Below are positions 1 to 14,000 of a stretch of 64,000 nucleotides of DNA, piece by piece (position 1 is the first letter of the stretch; each line of letters begins with the position of its first letter). The stretch covers positions 5,543,919 through 5,607,918 of the forward strand of contig JABAKD010000016.1 of NCBI GenBank assembly GCA_012845835.1, read 5' to 3'. A program made the position numbers and the translations under genes. The DNA comes from Undaria pinnatifida. Taxonomy: Eukaryota > Sar > Phaeophyceae > Laminariales > Alariaceae. The notes under the pieces are model-generated. The model made no database searches, was not told the origin of the DNA, and saw nothing but the letters and a program-made list of their open reading frames with translations.

Positions 1-528
1 CTAGCGGTACGGGCATGTCCATGCATGTGGGTTGCGGTTTTTTTCCTATTTTTCGCGCGCACACCACATGACACAATCATCAGCTGCAAACAATGCCGGT
101 AAAAAACGCAGAGAACACGACATACTGGGAAAAGTACGAGGGACCAAGGACCAACCAACCGACCGAGGTACACATGCTTTGACCCGTGAGAAATGTCACG
201 GGTCAAGTTAACGTGACCCGCCAGACGACCCGAATCTCGCGGGTCACCCGGATTGTCGCGGGTCGGATCGGGTCGGGTCAGGACGATTTCAAAATCTCGC
301 GGGTCGGGTCGGGTCGGGTCAAGACGTCTCGGAAATCTCGCGGGTCGGGTCGGGTCGGGTCAAGACGTCTCGGAAATCTCGCGGTCGGGTCAGGTCGGGT
401 CAAGACGTCTCGAAAATTTCGCGGGTCGGGTCGGGTCGGGTCAAGACGTCTCGAAAATCTCGCGGGTCTGACCCGACCCGACCCGACCCGACCCGCGAGA
501 TTTGACCCGACCCGTGAAAATCCCTGGT
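1..528 (+). repeat. GGGTC-rich repeat element, copy A
   Basis: The left 180 bases (from TAGCGGTACGGGCATG) recur inverted at 16600-16750. The right part is arrays of GGGTC separated by spacers such as AAGACGTCTCGGAAATCTCG, ending in a CACGGGTC/AGGGATTTT border. It contains several runs of four GGG tracts spaced by TC, a G-quadruplex pattern. The left limit may lie outside the window. Confidence 0.8.
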
Positions 529-534
529 GTTTAC

Positions 535-640
535 GGGAGTCGTCCCTTCTCCCCCCCGTTACGTGCCTTCATTTGTATCACGCAGAAGCTTCAACCTTCC
601 CGCTTTGCTCGTTGATTTGCATCGAAACTGTACTTGGTAG
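535..640 (-). repeat. SINE body fragment
   Basis: CGTCCCTTCTCCCCCCCGTT and the following 85 bases resemble the body of the SINE copies at 46270-46553 and 49055-49345. The tRNA-like head is missing. Confidence 0.5.
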
Positions 641-1029
641 GGCATCGACAATTCACCAGAAGAGCATAAAATAGTACGTTTCCAGGTCCTGTCCACCACC
701 CCCTTCAACACTGGAAAGCCTCGCGATGATCGCATCACCGCACACTGCAGAGTGTGTTTACCTTTTATCTTACAGCCCACGACCAACCACCTTTCTAAAA
801 GGCCGAAAGACCTGAAAGCATGCCCCTTCCCTCCTGCTCCCTTTTGGAGTGTAAGTAGCCACCAATTGTTTTCTAAAAATATTTTCAGGACGTCAGCTGT
901 GAGTTCGACGAATTTCGGGTCAATATTCATATTTACAAGCTGCGTTGTTGGTACTTGTAATATACTATGTGGGTGAGTTTTTTATTGGGAGGGGTCCTAT
1001 TCTTTAAATATATATATTATAAAAAATGA

Positions 1030-1480
1030 AAATACACTCCAGCTGTGAGATCGAAGATTTCGTCGAAACTCATCTTTGCAAGCTGTGTGTGATACTCCGA
1101 TCGCGCGTATTACGAGTTGTGTGTCCTCATTAAGGATATAGGTCGGCGACTCCCCTTACAACTACAGTGTAGCTATCAGGGTCAACAGGGTGATTTTAGT
1201 CAGCCTGTGCGCGGAAACTATAAAGCCCGTTTCTGAGGGGGACAAAATCTGACAGCTGTAGAGGGAAATGTATCCTTTTATCAAGTGAATCCTGTAAGTG
1301 GAATAACCGGTGACGGGGGGGGCGGAGTTTTGAAGGACGTGGGGCCTGGTTTTGATCACAAGCGAGCGGGGTTGGAGGGGGGGGGGGGAGGGGGGGGGGG
1401 GGGCGGACGGGCGGGCAATTTGTGCATGTAAGCTATAAATCCTTTCAGGGGGATAAATCTGACGGTTTTGGAAGAAAAAA
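1030..1480 (+). repeat. Dispersed 'CAGCTGTGAGATCGAAGA' element with G-rich part
   Basis: Begins CTCCAGCTGTGAGATCGAAG and runs through the AAGGATATAGGTCGGCGACT segment into a G-rich stretch with long G runs (about 1313-1403). It is nearly the same as 28428-28810. Shorter copies lie at 18893, 30238, 40455, 41865 and 41990. Confidence 0.75.
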
Positions 1481-1969
1481 AACAAACAAACATATATATA
1501 TATGTTTTGTTGTTCTCCATTATAATAGTTAATGTTGGTATTTTTACTTTGCGTGGGAAATTTTGAGCTAGATCTGACATCATATCTATTTTATAAATTT
1601 ATCACTGTAGTTTCCACTCTACTGCTCTATCGATTGTATGGTATGTGGTTTATTTTGTTTTTTCTCTGCTTTAATGTCGGGAGGAGTACGAATACAGAGT
1701 ATTACTAGTTATCAAATACGTTAATATTAATACAGCATTCGGGAATAAAAGTCGTCTACTCCCCAAAAAATAAAAAAACAAAAAACAAAATAAAATAAAA
1801 TAAATAACTGTGGGACGCGAAGCCACTGTTCCAAATTGATACGCTGTCACTCTTCAGGTCTCGTGTTCCATATCGGGGCTCAGTTGTTATTCAATAAGCC
1901 GAACAGTTCCCACCTCTACAGAGAGTGGAGTTGAACAAATCCATCATTTTTTTACAGCAGTAAGGATAC
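1481..1969. other. Non-coding stretch left of exon 31
   Basis: AT-rich, with A/T homopolymers (about 1765-1805). No exon with splice sites and no R-G-W coding segment was seen on the minus strand. It is probably part of the next myosin intron. Confidence 0.5.
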
Positions 1970-2099
1970 CTGAGTGACCTCGATGACCTCTCCCGGAAAC
2001 ACCCCATCTCCAGTGCGCGGAGCAGCCTCCTCGGGGAAAGTGCGTATCCACTGCGGTTGCGAACCGTCTACCATACGGTAGAAGAACTGGCCCTTCAGT
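1970..2099 (-). CDS. Myosin exon 31: start of SH3-like tail module
   Basis: Encodes the last base of Gly1474 and residues 1475-1517: [20 protein letters not shown], then [17 protein letters not shown]. The (Y/F)-R-(V/M)...V-R...P-R-T-G-x-x-x-x-P-G-E-(V/I)-(F/I)-E-V pattern resembles SH3-like modules common in stramenopile proteins, which usually finish with an R-G-W motif. That remainder is not in the window. Three tandem copies of the acceptor region lie at 2097-2246. Confidence 0.8.
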
Positions 2100-5000
2100 C
2101 TGAGTTGACGCAAAGGTGTTCCGGGACGAGGGACGAGCACGCGGTTCGGTTCAAGTTAACGCGAAACATCCCGGGACGGAGGACAAACACGGGGTTTAGT
2201 CTGAGTTAACGCCAGGCGTCTCCGGGACGAGGGACAAACGCGGGGTGGGTCAGGCAGGGTTAAGTGGTGACGGCAAAGTGAGGTGGTGACGAAAGGAAAC
2301 GTTTATTTTCGCTCTTCCCTGTTTTCCTGGTTAACGTTTGCTACGGCAGGCGTACTCTTCAGTTTTCAGAGGCTGCCTCGCCTGAGGAGCTTTACGCCTT
2401 ACCCATCCGGCGAAGTTGAGATCAAACTCAAGCGCAACTGTTGGCGCGAGCTCAAGTGGGGCTCCGTCAACTAAAAAGCCGTTTAGAACATTGCTGGTAC
2501 CTGGTAGCTGCTACACTAAAAGAGCGAAGGACTTCTAGCGAGCGCTTCAAAACTAATTCATTTGGCTCTGCCTTACCCTTGACTCCAGTAGTTGTCCTCG
2601 GGCACGTTGTAAAGTTTCGTAAACAACCAGTGAACCTGGGCGTTCACGGCCGTCATCCAGTCGTTCATCATCGCGTCGTCCTTCGCCCGCAAGAACCATG
2701 CAACCTGTTCATGCGACAAATAGACAATCCAGCGGAAACAACGTGAAGAGCACAAACAACATACGCCGATTGTTACTCAAAGAGGAAGCAGCAGCCTTAG
2801 CCGAGAGCGCCAAGAACAAGCGGACCAATGTTCACAGGAAAAAGTAACATTATGACCGCCACCGATGTGTACGAGTCGACCACCGGAACGTTTAACGGCG
2901 GTTTACAAGCAAGAAAAACAGCAGCAGGTAGCTGCAGCAGAACGCAAACTCCCCGGGATGTAGTCTAGCATCAACAAAAAAATACCAGGGAGGGAGGTAT
3001 CCACAAAAATCCTACGCTTTGCCTCGGCTACGACGAGAGTACGTAGACGTGTGCCGGCAAGTCGACACTCAGAAATGCGTCCATGTTCTGGGATAATACC
3101 ACCACCGCGAAACGTGCCCCTTACTAGCTCATTTCAGCGTTCCGAAGGCGTTATTATTATACAGGACATGCAAGGCCCCCCGTCGGCATGGGATTGGCTT
3201 GCTATCTCAGGGGCGTCGCAAGCCGAAAAGGGGAAACACAGGGGTTCCAATGATTATGTGCAGGTCTGAGCTACAACACTGATTTTGCTGCTGCTGTATG
3301 CTTCGTGTACCTGGTATAAATGAGGTCCGACGATGTCTGCTCGACTGGCGCGTTGGCCATGTTAATGTTGTCGTGGTTCGGTCTCCTGTTGCTGTGCACC
3401 AGCCACATGCACATACACCGTGACTACTGGCACAGAGGTGAGAGCTAGGAGCGCGGCTGCCGTTGTACCGCTGCTGCTACTGCTGCTATACTGCTGCTGC
3501 TGTACTGCTGTATACTGTTTTCGTGGCTGCTAGGCTAAGCGCCTGATTTTGCAACAAAAACTACCGCCCTTCTTGATCATTTTGTGTGCGTGTAACAGCA
3601 CACACCCCACCCACACATGTACAGAAACGCACACGTATACACATGTAAGCACCGTCCGTGGCTGCCACAAACGAGTGCTGCTTCTGCTGCTGCTGCTGCT
3701 GGCAGACAGCAGAGAGGGTAAAACAATTCGGTTGATGATATTGCACGGCGGGCGGGAAAGCAAAGCGAATACAAACAATCGAGAGGGGAGCGGGCTATTT
3801 AAAAAAAAAAACGTAGAGTTTTCCATGCACCTGCACGGCTTAAGCAGCGAGGCGGAACGCAACTCCTTGATAAAAAAGCCAGCTCAGCGACGTTGGATGC
3901 TCAAAAGCACCGTCACGAAGCTCACACCCATAAACCAAGTATACCCCCAAGTATATGTTTAATCATCACTTTCAATCTCCATCTTTTGGACAAGCCATGT
4001 TCACAGGTGCTGTCCCTTCTGCCCCCGGTACGCGCTTTCATTTTTAACGTGCAGAGGATTCAGCATTCCCACTGCCCGTCGATTTGCATCGAACTTGCTC
4101 ACTCGCGTGTACGTTGACTGTGTGCATTGGCTGGATTGTATCGCAGGTTCTCACCTCTCCAGTGCGCACGCTGAAACAATTCCTCACGTTGGTGTGAATG
4201 GTGATGGAGTGCGCCGTGAGCTGCATGCACTGCTCGTGTCGCACCAACATGCCCATCACGAGAAAGGAGAAGCGCGCGCGAAAATAGGCCGGCGAAGGTA
4301 TTAGACACATTTCCCTGGGGGTACTGCACTACACCCACCAACGGCACAGCAAAGGGGAGATCAACTGCTGCTTCGGTGGTCCTGCCGCTCGTTTGCTGAC
4401 GAGAAATTCTGCACGGGGCCATCTAGGAGCGCGTCGATTGGCGCAGAACGACGTCAGCCGCATTAGGAAGGTATTACCCGCGAACAATGAGCGCCATATG
4501 GCTTAGCCTTAAACATGTTAGCACAAATAAGTGGGACGTTATCCGTGAGAATAATAGGAGGGAGCATAGCATCTCTAACCTCTCTCGTGCAGGACACGAA
4601 AGCATAAATAAGGTGTACTCGTATCGTACTTGATTAAATAGAATTTTTATGACGACGTCAGCTGTGAGTTCGACGAATGTAGGGTCGATATTCATCTTTG
4701 CAAGCTGCGTACTACACCGGTCGCTCGTTTTTAGTAAGTTTTCATGAGTCAAAACCTAATATAAGACGACAGCAGTGTATTTCAATACTCATCATGCATA
4801 ACTCGGTGTTAGAAAACAGCAGTAGGGTACCCATTCTTAATTATCCAGCGTTCATATATAGCAATGGATACATAACCGTCACACCATCAAGCGCTGATGG
4901 TGTTTGCTGGTGTTTGACGCAAAACCTTAGCTCAAGTTTCCATTCACATGATCAAGGTGACGAGAAATACCACGGAAGCATAATAAAAAACCGACGAAAG

Positions 5001-8000
5001 TGCCATGAAAGCCCCATGAAACTGCCACGGAATAATACAACGATGCAAGCCCATGGAAAAAACTACCCCCTCGGTGCAAGTAATATCTGCCTGGTCGGTG
5101 AAAACCCGACGTGCTCCGCCTCGCCGTTGTAGGGATGCGAGGGTCTACGGTCTGACAGACTGCGGCCATGCAAAAATATTACTACACCTCTTCCCCCTGT
5201 ATTCATACCTCGCTGTTGTGCGTGCCGAGGGGCGACATGTTATCATAGCACGTGAGGAAGCCATCCTCCAGTCGGAAGTAACGAAGCTCTCCCTGAGAGG
5301 CATACGTGCTCAGCCTTATCAAGTGTCCCTGCCATGACGTGCCACGACGCCGACAACCGAACGATGGGGGACGACGGGGTTGAGATGAGCACGTTAAGCG
5401 TCGATCCTCCGACGATGTACCACGGTGGTATGAAAATAAAGCCGAAGTTTTGCACATACGCCCGATACACCAACCGTATGCGGTAATTTTGTCCCTACCA
5501 CTGGGAAAATAGTGTGAGCACAACACAGCAGTGCGTATCTAAAACTCTTTTAACAAGGACCAAGAACATGCCCCGAAGAGAGGCAGGTGAAAGTGGGCCA
5601 GCATAGGTCCTAACCCTAGACCACTTGCTCCGTTGCCAACACGAAGCATGTGTTCCAAACAGACACCAACCGGATAGCCCGCGCTTTCTCCAACCAACAG
5701 GCAGGGTGGGTAGAAAGCCACGCCGCTTCATGCGCGACACATTCACGGTATGGCATCGTACCTCCATACAGCCGCCTTCCATTGCTTCCTTGAACATGTT
5801 TCGGAACGACGTGTGACCTATGTACATGCCCGCCGCGCCGATGGGCCCGTCGGCGGCGGAGACGTCGACTTCGCCGTTACCGTTGTCGCCGTCATCCCCG
5901 TCATCCACGTCACCCCCGTTACTGCCGTCATCGCCGTCACTGCCGTCATCGCCGTCACTGCCGTCATCACCGCCATCACCGTCATCCCCGTCACCACTGT
6001 GTTTGCTGCTTTTGCTAAGAATGGGTGACACGCTGCAGCTGCGGGAGACACGGACGGGGGACAAAACAACAGAGCGAACAATTTTGTGGCACGAGAAGGA
6101 CCCTAGCCGTTTAGTCGCAGCAAAAGGGGCCCGTGCCGAAATGAGGGAAACAAGGCGGGCCAGGAATTGTTACTGTCGATAGCAAAACAGGCGTTTCTTT
6201 CAAACTTGGACGTTTTCAGCGTTCATTTTAACGGAGTAACTACATTAATCGCCTAGGTGACACGATGATTACCGGCAAACCAACGCGGCGGTAGTAACCC
6301 TCGGTGAAAGTCCCCGGTTAATCGCAGCAGAGGCTCGTTGATGCCAAGGAATGATAAAGCGACGGCGGAATGTTACAACAGTATCATAGGGCAAAACCTA
6401 CCGGCGGTCGCGCGTCGTCGACAACATGCGGAAGCAAACCATTATCGATGAGAAGCTGCAACTTCATACACATGGCTCGATCGCTCAAGCAACATCGCGG
6501 TGAAGCAGGATAGGACCATGCAGACCGCAAGAGACTTCGTCGGTCCAACATACCTTGTATCGGCCGTTCCGGCGGTGTTTTGAAGGTCCACAATGGTGTT
6601 TTGGAGGTTCTCAACGGATCGTGAGAGCATCGTTTTCACGAGACCATCGCGACGAGAAGCGAACTCGGCTGGGTGGTCTTGGATCTCGGGCGTATCCTCA
6701 ACCTGTGCCTGGCAACGCAAAACGGGAATCGAGGACGAGTTGAGGAACATGCGTGTCCCCGTGGTGACTTTGAGGCTCTGATATCGCCTCTTCGAAATGT
6801 TGAAAATTAATTTAATGTTTGAATTGCAGTGGTACGAATAAACACATCCTCTCCTACAACATATCAATCCACACATTTCCTTTGTTGTGTTAATAGTACT
6901 ATTGGAACAAGCGCTACACATTGTCAGATGGCAAAAGGAACAATAATACGTGATGTTATGAACATATTCTACGTTGTTGAGTATTCACGTTTCGTCACTC
7001 ACAGCTGTAAAAAAGAAACGCAAAGTGCAACAACGAAGACAAAACACAAGCACGCTCTCCCACGTTACCATAGCAGCATGCAAGCAGGGCTTGAACGACT
7101 GCACCGATGTGCGCAGTAACGCTACACTGCATCCTACGTGGGTTACTTTTCGCGCAAACTTGACGGAATACAAGCTCACCATTACACGTTAGCAGCATGC
7201 AAGCAAGGCTTGAAAAACGACGGCAGCAATATGCGCAGTAAGGTGTAAGGAGGGCTGGAACGGCGGCAGTAATGTTCGCCGTAACGCTGTATTGGCTGTA
7301 CACGGATTACTCCCGAATCCAAGCAAGTATTACACAGTATATTACCAGGTATACGTTAGCAGTGCTTCCACCACAGCAGCAATGCATGCCGAAACGTTGC
7401 ACTGTATCATACGTGGATTGTTACCTTTCGCGCTGCATTTGCGAGTTTTTCCGCTGCTTCCTGCTCGGCCTTCTCGGCGGCTGCCTGCCTCCTAGCCTCC
7501 ATTTCCGCGGCTTCCTGTCTTCTAGCCTCCACATCGGCGGCTGCCTGCCTCCTAGCCTCGACCTCGGCGGCTGCCTGCCTCATAGCCTCCGCCTCCTCCT
7601 GTCTCCTAGCCTCCGCCTCAGCGGCTGCTTGCCTACTAGCCTCCGCCTCAGCGGCTGCTTGCCTCCTAGCCTCCGCCTCAGCGGCTGCCTGCCTCCTAGC
7701 CTCCGCCTCAGCGGCTGCTTGCCTAATAGCCTCCGCCTCAGCGGCTGCCTGCCTCCTAGCCTCCGCCTCAGCGGCTGCTTGCCTCCTAGCCTCTGCCTCA
7801 GCGGCTGCTTGCTTCCTAGCCTCCGCCTCAGCGGCTGCCTGCCTCCTAGCCTCCGCCTCAGCGGCTGCTTGCCTCCTAGCCTCGGCTTCGGCCTTGGCAT
7901 CGCTGGCTTCCTTCGCTTCCTTGGCCTTCACCTCTTCTGCGATTGCCTCGGCAACGAGCGTCTTGAACAAACTGCGTTAGGGTTACGGATTAGGGGTACC

Positions 8001-11000
8001 AACACCGAAAAACAGTGGACGAACATGGGGGTGGTGCTTCGTTCGCATGAAGTGAGGGTAATCTGTTGTAACATTCCGTCATCGCTTTTACTTCGTACGG
8101 AGTAGATATATTATATTTCAACAAATCTGAGGCCTCCCGCCTTTTGGTTCCAAGAGTACCGGATAGAAAAATACAACTGCTGAAGCAAAGCCGAATTGTG
8201 ACAATGATGCTGTATTGAACGTCGTGGCGGCTAATTTATGGCGCACGAAACTCGTATCCTTCGGAGCGGTATCATAAGACTTCGCGAACGTAGTCCCCAT
8301 ACTTTGTTTCATCAAACAGCAGCCCAGCAGCTCACACAAGCACAAGCACAACACTTTGAGGGCATACAACTCGAGCAGGCCTACCGTCGCTGCAATCTTC
8401 CCATGCCAAAACATCACGGTTAGACTACACTTTTCGAAACAAACACGAAAATAGCACTTGAAGGCGGCCGGAGCCTCATATGCCCAAACCCCGCGAATAT
8501 CTTTCTTCGCAACACACATGACGCGTAAATAGCACCGTACGGCGATACCACGGTAACTTTTTGAAAAACACATGATACGAGGATAGAACCTTAAGGCGGC
8601 CAGGATTTCATGCTAAAACAACTTTTTGCAGCACACATGACGCGAAAATAGCACCTGAACGCCGCCAGAGCGTCCTCTGTCGCGGCTGTGACGCTCGATG
8701 ACATGCTTTTTGCCATGGTCAGGGCCTCCATCTGTCGCCCGGTAGCGTGAGCGATGTCTTTGGCCGCGGAAGTCACGGCGCTAGCCTGCGTGGTAACGGC
8801 GGCAGTCTTTTGTTTTACTTCTTCCATCAGCTCCTGAGCCTTCTCCGCCTGCGGCATGGTTAAGACAGAAAAATGGAAAATGTTGCCTGCGATATTAGAA
8901 ATGAAAAAAATGAGGTTTTAGAATTGTCAAAAAAGTGGTATTAATAGCAAGGAACGGTATGGATTCGAAACGAAATTCAGCGTTCGCAAAGCAAGCCGGA
9001 TCACCTTAACCCCCGCTCGCACAATACAATGTACGTTGTAATTTAACAAACCTGGCCGGCGTTATATCCCTATACCTGCACCTAATCACAATTTCGCCGA
9101 GGGCCGAGTGCGTGGCGAGTCCACTCCAAGCAACAATCGACAAATTATCGAACTTTATCAAAATCATTTAAAATACGCCAGCTGCGATTTCGATCAATTG
9201 AGTGGTCGATAGTCAGCTTTGCAAGCCGAGTGATACTTAGTTGAAACTCCCTGATATGTTCAACAAACAGAAACATATCCGAACTGCTGTACTTCATAGT
9301 GTGCAGAGAAATTATGGCGGTTCCTTGGTATCTATTAACAGCAGAAATAAAACATGCTCGAAGCGTTCTCTGCCAAAAGAAAGAATATGCCCCATTCGTA
9401 CTTGACGTTTGGCCGAGAGAAAAACATGCCTGAATCGTACTTGACGTTTGGATAAAAGAAACGCATGCCTTGAAACATGTTTTTGAAAAAAAAACATGCC
9501 CGAATCGTACTTGACACTTGTCTGCCGCCTCTTGAGAGTCCTTAGCCAGCCTCTTGGCCTCTTCGAACGAGTCGCAGAGTTGTCCGAGGGAGCCTTCCAG
9601 CCGCCGCATCTTCCCCGCTACGTCGCCTCCCTTGGCCGTTACCGTAACGACCTCCAACCCATCCGCCCTGCAAGGAAAGGCAGCAAAAGCAAGACACAAA
9701 AAATGCAGCAGAGCGCTTGTGACCAAGACTACGGCACTATTGCAGTATTAACACACTATTTATACAGTACTCACACTTCGGCTAAGGCGGCATTGTGCTA
9801 TTAACGGGGCCTCTTGTTTCAGCAGCTGTAGCAGTGCCACGCGCGCTAGTGGTGGTACCTGAGCAACGCGCCCGAGGTACCACCCCGTTCCTTGGCTTTT
9901 CGGCTTCAAGGTATGCACCGACATGGAACTGGACGATACGCAACAAACGCCACCAACATAATTTGATAGTCCGTTTTGGAGCGAGGTACAGAGCCGCTCG
10001 CGCGAGTGGCCTAGACTTTTCATAAGTGAAGAGGGGGGAATCTCCCTTACCGCAGACATTCTATATCGTCAAGGCCCTGAAATACTTGCAACCTCCGGTT
10101 TTCGCGTGAAGAGCAGCTGGGAATATTCGAGAATCCGCAACGGATCTGTCGCAGGGCACTTTGAACTGTTTCAAGAAGAGTTCGCGCGTTGAAAACAATG
10201 TGCTGGCAGGAATCTCGACCCCGTATAGCGATTTCCAATTAACCTTCGATTACCTGCTTTGTTTCTTTATGGCACAACGAGCGTTTGTTAAATACTGTGT
10301 ACGCGATGATATATTACTATTGGAGTGTAGTGCGCCAACATGCGGGGACCGACTCCTGCCAACGTATGTGACCCCAGATCTGAGTCACGAAGAGAGCTGG
10401 AAAAAAAAACAGAAACGCACAGTATATAGACAGGACGGGAAAAGGACAAAAGAAAAGTACGCGTTGCTTGCTGTGACCGGTCGCAACTCTCTTGCTTTCA
10501 ATTCAAGCAGTGTTCCCTCTGCAGGGAGAACGGGAGAGCACCGTCTAGGCGCGAGGTACTAGCAGCTCTTACTCGTATGATGCATATCATATTTGCCAAA
10601 ATAGACTTCTTGGGGTCGGCCAGAAATTGGTGTATCTCGCATTCAGTAAGCCTTCCTAAAGGTAAGGAAACCTAATAAGTCGGATAGTCAGCACCTTGCC
10701 GAAAACGACTGTGCTAGTATTATGGTCCGACTACTAACTAAGTTGCTGACATAATCTAACCATTGAAAACATGAACTCTCACTGAACCAAGCACTTTATC
10801 GGGAGGAAAAGGGGTGCAGTTCTAAAAGGGGCTAGGTCATGCCGACTAACGCTCTCTAAGTTCGCTTACATCGCGGAGGACTTGCTCATGGTCTTGAGGG
10901 TTTCCGCTGACGAGGCCGTGATGCGATTCATTGCCCCCTTCGCGTACGTGCCGACTTTCTTCTCTCGCGCCGCCTGGACAAACGCGTGCAACTGGCACAA

Positions 11001-14000
11001 TAAAAAGGATGGCACGATAGGAAAGAATGACACGAAAGGCAAGGAAGACACCGTACATTAGGAAATGATCAGAATATTCAGCACTAAATAGTAGCACTTT
11101 AGAGGCGACGGCTGCCATAAACAAGACGGCAAGTTGTGATCGCGTCGTTTATGGTAGCCACTATCCTCCGACTGCACGATATGCTTGCGCCATCAAGAGG
11201 AGCATCTGCGTGAATGAGCACGACCAACCCGAAACCCAAAACGTCCTCACGAAAGCACGTGACTATCTAAGGTCTGCCGCCGCTAGAACGATGCCAATAT
11301 CGCCGAATTTCAACAAATGTCAAAAATAGTGACGTCAACCCAGACCGGATTACGCTGTATAACTACAACTTGCTGATGATGTTCACCCTGACAGCATCCA
11401 TAGGAGTCACACGTATTCAAAGGATAACACATAGGATAACACATAGGATAACACATAGGATAACATATGTTGGTACAAACGAGCGGCCGGTGTTATCACG
11501 CAGCTTGCAAAAATGAGCATCGACCCTAAACTTATCGAACTCAGCTGACGTGCTCAGAATAACTTCATAAAATACACGTAAAGGCGCCTTGCGACAGGGG
11601 CAACAATTTTCAGGCCATTGTAGTTTTCTGACTGAAGAGGAGCAACTGCCCAATATCACAGTTGGAATATTAAGATATACCTGGTACCTGGATTGTTTTT
11701 TCACGTTATTATTCGTCAAATACCTATAGGCCTTAGGCGCGTTCATCGGGTTACACTTTAACTCTTCTCAAAAAAGATTTTTGGGTTACTTGTAGAGGAA
11801 GCCTCAGAAAACAAAAGGTGCCCGGGGCAAGGGTCAGTACGATATTGCGATATTGTTGCTTCTGGTGTGCCCTGAGCGCTCCTCAGCTTTTCTTCGACGT
11901 TTTGTTTTCGCGTTTTTCGTGCTAGTACTGCGCGATGAGGTTTACGTCTCGGATCCGAAAAGTCCCTCATCGTGCTCGCCGACTCCGACCGACTGTACAG
12001 ACTCTACCGGGGCGGCCTCGGTCGTGCTCTTGCCGTGTTGCGGTGGAGCGTGCCGTACTCAACTGTGTTGTGGGCGGGGCGGACTGCTTTTTTGGAACCG
12101 TCTCGTCATCACTGTACATACGCATAACATCCGTGTCATAAGGTTGACAGTGTCAACCTCACAACCTCGAACAGCTTCCCTCGCGGAGTAGGTCAGCGTG
12201 CGAAAAGTTTCGTTACACATCCTCGAGGGTGCGATTAGGTCTTTCCTCGTCATGCCCCACCGTGCTCCCCTGCCCCGACTGCTGTGCCGGGGGCGGCCTC
12301 GGGGGGGGCGTGATGTGCTACTGATGCTGCAACACACGTTGCTGATGGTGACGACGATGATCTGCTACTGCTCTGCTGCTGCTTTGCTGCTGCTGCTATA
12401 GCTGCTGCTGCTGCGGCTGCTGCTACTGCTCATGCCTGCGCTTTGTTTCTGCTGCTGACCCCCGGAAGTATGGTCATGCAACAACCCATCTCGGTGTTAT
12501 GTCTCCCCATCCCAAATCTGGTTGATGACATCCATCTGCTTCGGGACTGCTGTACCGTCTCGCAATTGGCAATTGAATTGGCGTCTTCGCGAGGATCTCC
12601 TGCCAGCGTAGTTTTCGTATGGTACTGTTACCTGTACGCGAAGCTGCTGCTTGCTGCTGCTGAGCTTGCTGCACCAACGTAATCGCCGGCGTTTGGTGCT
12701 GACGATTGACTCGATTGACTGCTGCTCAACTGTGATGCATCTGTGTACAGACAGTGCGCGCACGCCGAGCGTACGACAGTACTCGCAGTACTAGCGCTGC
12801 ACGTAGTGCTGCCACTGTCAGAACGAGTAATTTGTTGTTGTGCAGGATGGCGGGTGGCGGGTGGCGGATGGAAATATTTGCTTTTCTTCTGTTTGCAGTG
12901 TTTTCTTTGTCTTCAATCAAAGATTATTACTTTATGCACTCTTTGGCGGTTTTGTCGCACTAACGGCTTCGAGCTGCATACCGGTACCCCCTCAGCCATT
13001 TCGGGCATGCGCGGAGCCGCAGGCCGGCGCCATCCCGCCGAGGCGAAGCCCCCCTTGTATACAGTATTTTGTAGCTCTGCCGCCGACCATTTGATGCGTA
13101 TTAGGTTGGATGACACCTCCCGCCCAGGAGCAGTATAGTCTCGCCCGAGACATACCTCCGCGCTGAACACTCAGCGCGGCAGCAATATTGGGAATAAAAT
13201 CACCACCAACCAGAGCTCGGCGTCATTACACCACTTGCTAACCTCCTGCACAATGCGGTTGCTGCCGTTCTACCAATCAGAGCACGTAATACCCTTCCAC
13301 CATTCAGAGCACCCCATTTCGCCGGCTAGTACCATTCCACCAATCACAGCACGTCGTTTCCCCGGGTAACGCCCTTCCACGGAATATCCTTCCACCAAAC
13401 AGAGCACCCCATTTCACCGGCTAGTACCATTCCACCAATCAAAGCACGCCTTTTCACCGGGTAACACCCGTCCACCAATCAGAACAAGCCAATACTTCGC
13501 ACCTGCAGAACGCATTCGCCGGCCATCCGAGCCTTCTTCACGGCCACCTCCAGCTCGTGCTGTCCATCGTTGCTCGCTACAGACATGGCAGGGGACCCAC
13601 CTCCGTCGTCCGCCTCCGCCCCGAGAACTTTGGTGACCTCTTGCCGCGCTTCGTTTACCGCGATTTCGGCCGACGTTACTGCAACCTTTGGGTTGAAGAG
13701 GGCCAAATTTGAGCGGGGTCGAAAGGCGTGCAAACACGAATAGAGTACAGGACAACTAATAAGACATAAAACACGGCAAATAAGAAATGAAGGTCGAGAT
13801 TTACATTAAATAATACATCCGGTAGTCAGCTAACAAGAAGCAGGGAGACAAAAAAGGTAGACTGAGATCTACATGAAAATAAGAAATCCGAGAGCCTTTG
13901 TACTGAAGTCAGCGTAGAACGCACCCTTCCTTAAATATTAAATCGAGCCACGAGCCACCATTTCTGCTTCTTATTAGGTGCACTGTGCCGCACGACACGC

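Noticed and set aside
186-674. Arg/Ser/Gly-rich open frame
   Set aside because: Translation of the GGGTC array in copy A. Similar frames at 16205-16559 and 17497-17864 are copies B and C.
6402-6483. Longer version of exon 26 using the acceptor near 6484
   Set aside because: It leaves phase 0 at the donor, whereas every usable acceptor of exon 27 needs two bases upstream.
7272-8105. 277-codon plus-strand open frame rich in [10 protein letters not shown]
   Set aside because: It is the opposite-strand reading of the 30-bp minisatellite in myosin exon 24.
11415-11467. CRISPR-like array
   Set aside because: 12-bp units without unique spacers, in a eukaryotic intron.
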